From assembly GCF_001244545.1 (NCBI RefSeq), contig NZ_LN852695.1, forward strand, positions 186,001 to 250,000: a stretch of 64,000 nt of DNA. Direction: 5' to 3'. The number at the start of each line of letters is the position of its first letter. Position 1 is the first letter of the stretch. This DNA is from Candidatus Stoquefichus sp. SB1. Lineage in GTDB: Bacteria > Bacillota_I > Bacilli_A > Erysipelotrichales > Coprobacillaceae. Under the pieces are notes generated by a model. It was not told where the DNA came from and did no database searches. It was given only the letters and a program-made list of their open reading frames with translations. This document shows positions 61,711 through 64,000 of the stretch, one piece after another. The translations under genes were made by a program, and so were the position numbers.

Positions 61711-61928
61711 ACCTCGTCGGCGGGGTAAAGGGCAAGCCCCGCAAACTCCGCTTCGGTCATGCGCCCCACTTTGGCAAGGGTACGGGCGGCAAAGTCCCGC
61801 ATTTCCCCCTCCATAAAGGGCAGCGCGGCGTTCATAGCCACTACAAGCCCCTCCTTGCTGCCTGTCATGTAGATACTCAAAAGGTTGGTTTCCTCAACCG
61901 TGAAATTGTTATATTTGTTCATGCTCAT
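61707..61928 (-). CDS. transposon-transfer assisting protein family
   Basis: 73 residues with FTVEETNLLSIY and ALPFMEGEMRDFAARTL, the pattern of the small transfer-assisting proteins annotated in Tn1549-type elements. TTGGAGGT lies upstream, and both ends overlap neighbouring genes by 4 bases, so it is part of a tight operon. Confidence 0.75.
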   Translation of the reverse strand: MSMNKYNNFTVEETNLLSIYMTGSKEGLVVAMNAALPFMEGEMRDFAARTLAKVGRMTEAEFAGLALYPADEV

Positions 61929-62878
61929 ACCTCCAATCCGTGATCTTTCTTTTTTGCCGCCGCCTTTTTCGAGACGGTTCTCTTTTTATCCTGTGCAAGC
62001 TGCGCCCGGACAGAGGGGCGGGGCTTCCTTACCTCCTTGTCCCGGTTCTCGTCCTTACCGATCAGTGCGTATGTACCGTAGCTGTTCTTGATCTGTGAGA
62101 AAGCAAGGGTCTTATAGGGCAGCATGGAGAAAAGGCGTTCCGTGTCCTTTGTGGACGCAAGCCGTTCAAAGGACGGGGACAGCTCCACCATGAAATGAGA
62201 TTTATCCGGGCTGTTGGGGGCAGACAGCTTTTTCATGTCTGCCACAATGCGCCGCGCTTCATGCTCGATCATACCCTCATGCAATGCGGCGATATGTTCC
62301 TTTAAGTCCCCCGGTGTCAGCTTATCCCGGCTGTGCTTTTCTTCCCGTAACAGGGATTGCAGGGCTTCCGGGTCTTTCGGCTGTACTTCAAAATATTCAA
62401 ACTTCCCAAGCTGGGGGTCGGGATAGCCATTAAAATGTTGCTCGGCTGGCTGCTCCCTCGTCCCATGCTCATAAACAAGCGTCACCGTCCCAGCGTCAAC
62501 AGTATTGTCTTTGACGCGCTCATAGTGTTTTTCATAGTCCAGCTCATAGAGATTGCCCGTGATCTTCCCGTCCTGTACCCCGGTCAGCTCCACGGCGTAA
62601 GCAAGGATAGGGTCGCGGGTCTGCTCCTTGTAGAAACGCCATGTATTATGCGGGGCGGTGTCGCTGATGAAAACGTCACGCTCCCGAAAGCAGTATGTCC
62701 CGGACGGGCGGGAAAGCCACAAGAGCGTTTTGTCAGCGGGGTTTTGGCTTGCCGCCTTTTCCGCAATGATCTTTTTGTCAATGTCAAAATCACTCTGATA
62801 AAATCCCGTGTTCTGCTTCATAATGGCTTCAAGGGAAGCGAACACGTCCACATTCTCAAATTTATTCAATTTCCCCAT
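61925..62878 (-). CDS. conjugative-element protein of unknown function
   Basis: 317 residues, mostly alpha/beta with no signal peptide or membrane segment. It ends in a basic tail (RPSVRAQLAQDKKRTVSKKAAAKKK) that is also seen in the next protein. AAAGGAG precedes the start. I recognise it only as a protein common to Tn1549-like elements; no catalytic motif is apparent. Confidence 0.7.
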   Translation of the reverse strand: MGKLNKFENVDVFASLEAIMKQNTGFYQSDFDIDKKIIAEKAASQNPADKTLLWLSRPSGTYCFRERDVFISDTAPHNTWRFYKEQTRDPILAYAVELTGVQDGKITGNLYELDYEKHYERVKDNTVDAGTVTLVYEHGTREQPAEQHFNGYPDPQLGKFEYFEVQPKDPEALQSLLREEKHSRDKLTPGDLKEHIAALHEGMIEHEARRIVADMKKLSAPNSPDKSHFMVELSPSFERLASTKDTERLFSMLPYKTLAFSQIKNSYGTYALIGKDENRDKEVRKPRPSVRAQLAQDKKRTVSKKAAAKKKDHGLEV

Positions 62879-62880
62879 AA

Positions 62881-64000
62881 TCAGCTCCTTTCCAAGTCCT
62901 GCGACTTGCTTCTTGCCTGTTTCCTCTGCGCTGCCCGTTCCTTGTCGGCTTTGAGCTGCGCCCGAATAGAGGGCTTCTTTTCGGTCTTTTTCCCCGGTTT
63001 CGTTTCCTTTCCCTGTTCCTTTTCCGCTTTCAGCGCGGCGGCATACTCGGCAAGGGAGATCTGTTCGCCGTTTCTTGCCTTTGCTTCCAGCTCGTCAGCG
63101 GTAGGGGTATTGTTGATGATACCGTCAAAATGGTTGTCGTTCTGCTCGATAGCGTCCTCGACGTGCTTTAGGGTGTCTGCCTTTTCCGGCTGCTCGGCGG
63201 CAACTGCAAACGCCTGTGTCCCGTTCCCCATAATGAGATATTTTCCGTCCTCCGACGTATGGTGAAGTCCATACCCGGCTTCCCTCATTTGTTCGGCGGT
63301 CATATCGGTTACAGAAAAGCTCCCCCGTGGCGTTCTGATCTGCTCCCCGGTCATGCGGGTGTCGGGGGTAAGCTGCGGTGTCTGCTCCTGTAAAAACTCC
63401 GGCACTTCCTTATAGCCGAAACTGTCAACGTAATGCGCGGTGTCCTCCCCGTTGTGATGAAGCACCACTATATCCGATACGGAAAGGCTGTGTCCCTTAA
63501 AATCTTTGGGGTGGTCGATATTGAAACGGGTATAAATATCTTCAAGGGAAGTCCTCGGCGTAAGCTCGGCGGTGTAGATCAGATTATAATTTGCCGCTTC
63601 CACGGAAAGCCCAGCCGCCTGCAGACGGTCGTAAGGCTCAAAATGATAGTCCCGCATACCGTCCCCGTCCTTTAACTGGTAAATGGAAAAGGTGTCTTTG
63701 TCCGGCTCTTTCCCGGTGGCGGTCGGCTCCGGCGTTCCCTGTCCCGGCTCGGCGGCGGGCTGTGCTTCCTGTGCCTTTGCATAAAGCTCTTTTACGTCGC
63801 CCTGTGTCAGTTCCCCGGTTTCCAGCTTCCCCAAAAGCTCCCGGCACTTTTCCGGGGTTCCCGTGTAGAGAATATCCCCCAGCTTTGCCATGCCGTTATC
63901 CTGCGCGACATACTCCTGCAAAATGTAGCTGTTTTCCGGGCTGTCACTGTACGGGTTCTGCCGCACCTTGTAAAAGGTTTCCGGCGTGACGGCGTTCCCC
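62881..64000 (-). CDS. large conjugative-element protein (YodL/DUF4316-like), partial
   Basis: The frame is open through the window edge (373 codons seen), so the start lies beyond. Sequences such as YILQEYVAQDNGMAKLGDIL and ISLAEYAAALKAEKEQG match the YodL/DUF4316-containing proteins of Tn1549-type elements. The basic C-terminus (KKPSIRAQLKADKERAAQRKQ) repeats the tail motif of the downstream gene. A GTG at 63966 could be used, but the homologous-looking sequence continues past it. Function unknown. Confidence 0.65.
   Translation of the reverse strand, partial: GNAVTPETFYKVRQNPYSDSPENSYILQEYVAQDNGMAKLGDILYTGTPEKCRELLGKLETGELTQGDVKELYAKAQEAQPAAEPGQGTPEPTATGKEPDKDTFSIYQLKDGDGMRDYHFEPYDRLQAAGLSVEAANYNLIYTAELTPRTSLEDIYTRFNIDHPKDFKGHSLSVSDIVVLHHNGEDTAHYVDSFGYKEVPEFLQEQTPQLTPDTRMTGEQIRTPRGSFSVTDMTAEQMREAGYGLHHTSEDGKYLIMGNGTQAFAVAAEQPEKADTLKHVEDAIEQNDNHFDGIINNTPTADELEAKARNGEQISLAEYAAALKAEKEQGKETKPGKKTEKKPSIRAQLKADKERAAQRKQARSKSQDLERS

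Overview
The window looks like chromosomal DNA from a low-GC, anaerobic gut Firmicute, most likely of the Erysipelotrichia/Coprobacillus type. This rests on the AT-rich host DNA, an anaerobic sulfatase-maturation system, lysine and c-di-GMP-I riboswitches, a Firmicute-style origin, and a Tn916/Tn1549-type conjugative element; the taxonomic placement is inference. The origin lies at about 33.8-35.8 kb. To its left most genes are on the minus strand (rpmH-rnpA-yidC-jag and beyond), and to its right most are on the plus strand (dnaA, dnaN ... yaaA-recF-gyrB-gyrA), as expected for two diverging replichores.

Left arm (1-33 kb). A pair of ABC ATPase-permease fusion proteins diverges from a LytTR response regulator and an AgrC-like kinase, with a candidate LytTR direct-repeat operator between them. 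Next come an amidohydrolase, a short SpoIIR-like protein, a YibE/F membrane protein, a secreted purple-acid-phosphatase-like enzyme, a TnpB-type insertion and a lipoprotein. A lysine-riboswitch operon follows (ACT protein-dapA-dapB-lysA), then a YkuE-like phosphoesterase, a PRD-only regulator and mnmE. A sulfated-sugar cluster holds a sulfatase, a PTS EIIC, an RpiR regulator and an anaerobic sulfatase-maturating enzyme, with two identical palindromes as candidate operators. An Rrf2 regulator sits beside a catalytically dead beta-lactamase-fold/DUF302 fusion, and the first of two Rpn-type nuclease genes follows.

Origin and right arm (33-54 kb). DnaA boxes cluster on both sides of dnaA. The usual dnaN-yaaA junction is split by about 7.5 kb. 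That insert holds a c-di-GMP-I riboswitch feeding a diguanylate cyclase without an inhibitory site, and an OmpR-type two-component system with an ABC/FtsX exporter behind a triple direct repeat. After yaaA-recF-gyrB-gyrA come two small membrane or secreted proteins, the second Rpn copy (inverted relative to the first) and a DAACS-family symporter.

Mobile element (about 54-64 kb, continuing past the window). This part is GC-rich and has the Tn916 recombination and regulation genes (int, xis, Orf8-, Orf7- and Orf9-like), a MobC-like protein with a relaxase, and Tn1549-type accessory genes. In the slot where Tn916 carries tet(M) sits an AT-richer operon: a cysteine-rich KTR protein plus a divergent RlmN/Cfr-family radical SAM 23S rRNA methyltransferase. 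It is preceded by a consensus promoter, an 8-codon leader peptide, mutually exclusive hairpins and a strong terminator. This looks like an antibiotic-inducible attenuator controlling a candidate ribosome-protection methyltransferase, and it is the most interesting system in the window.
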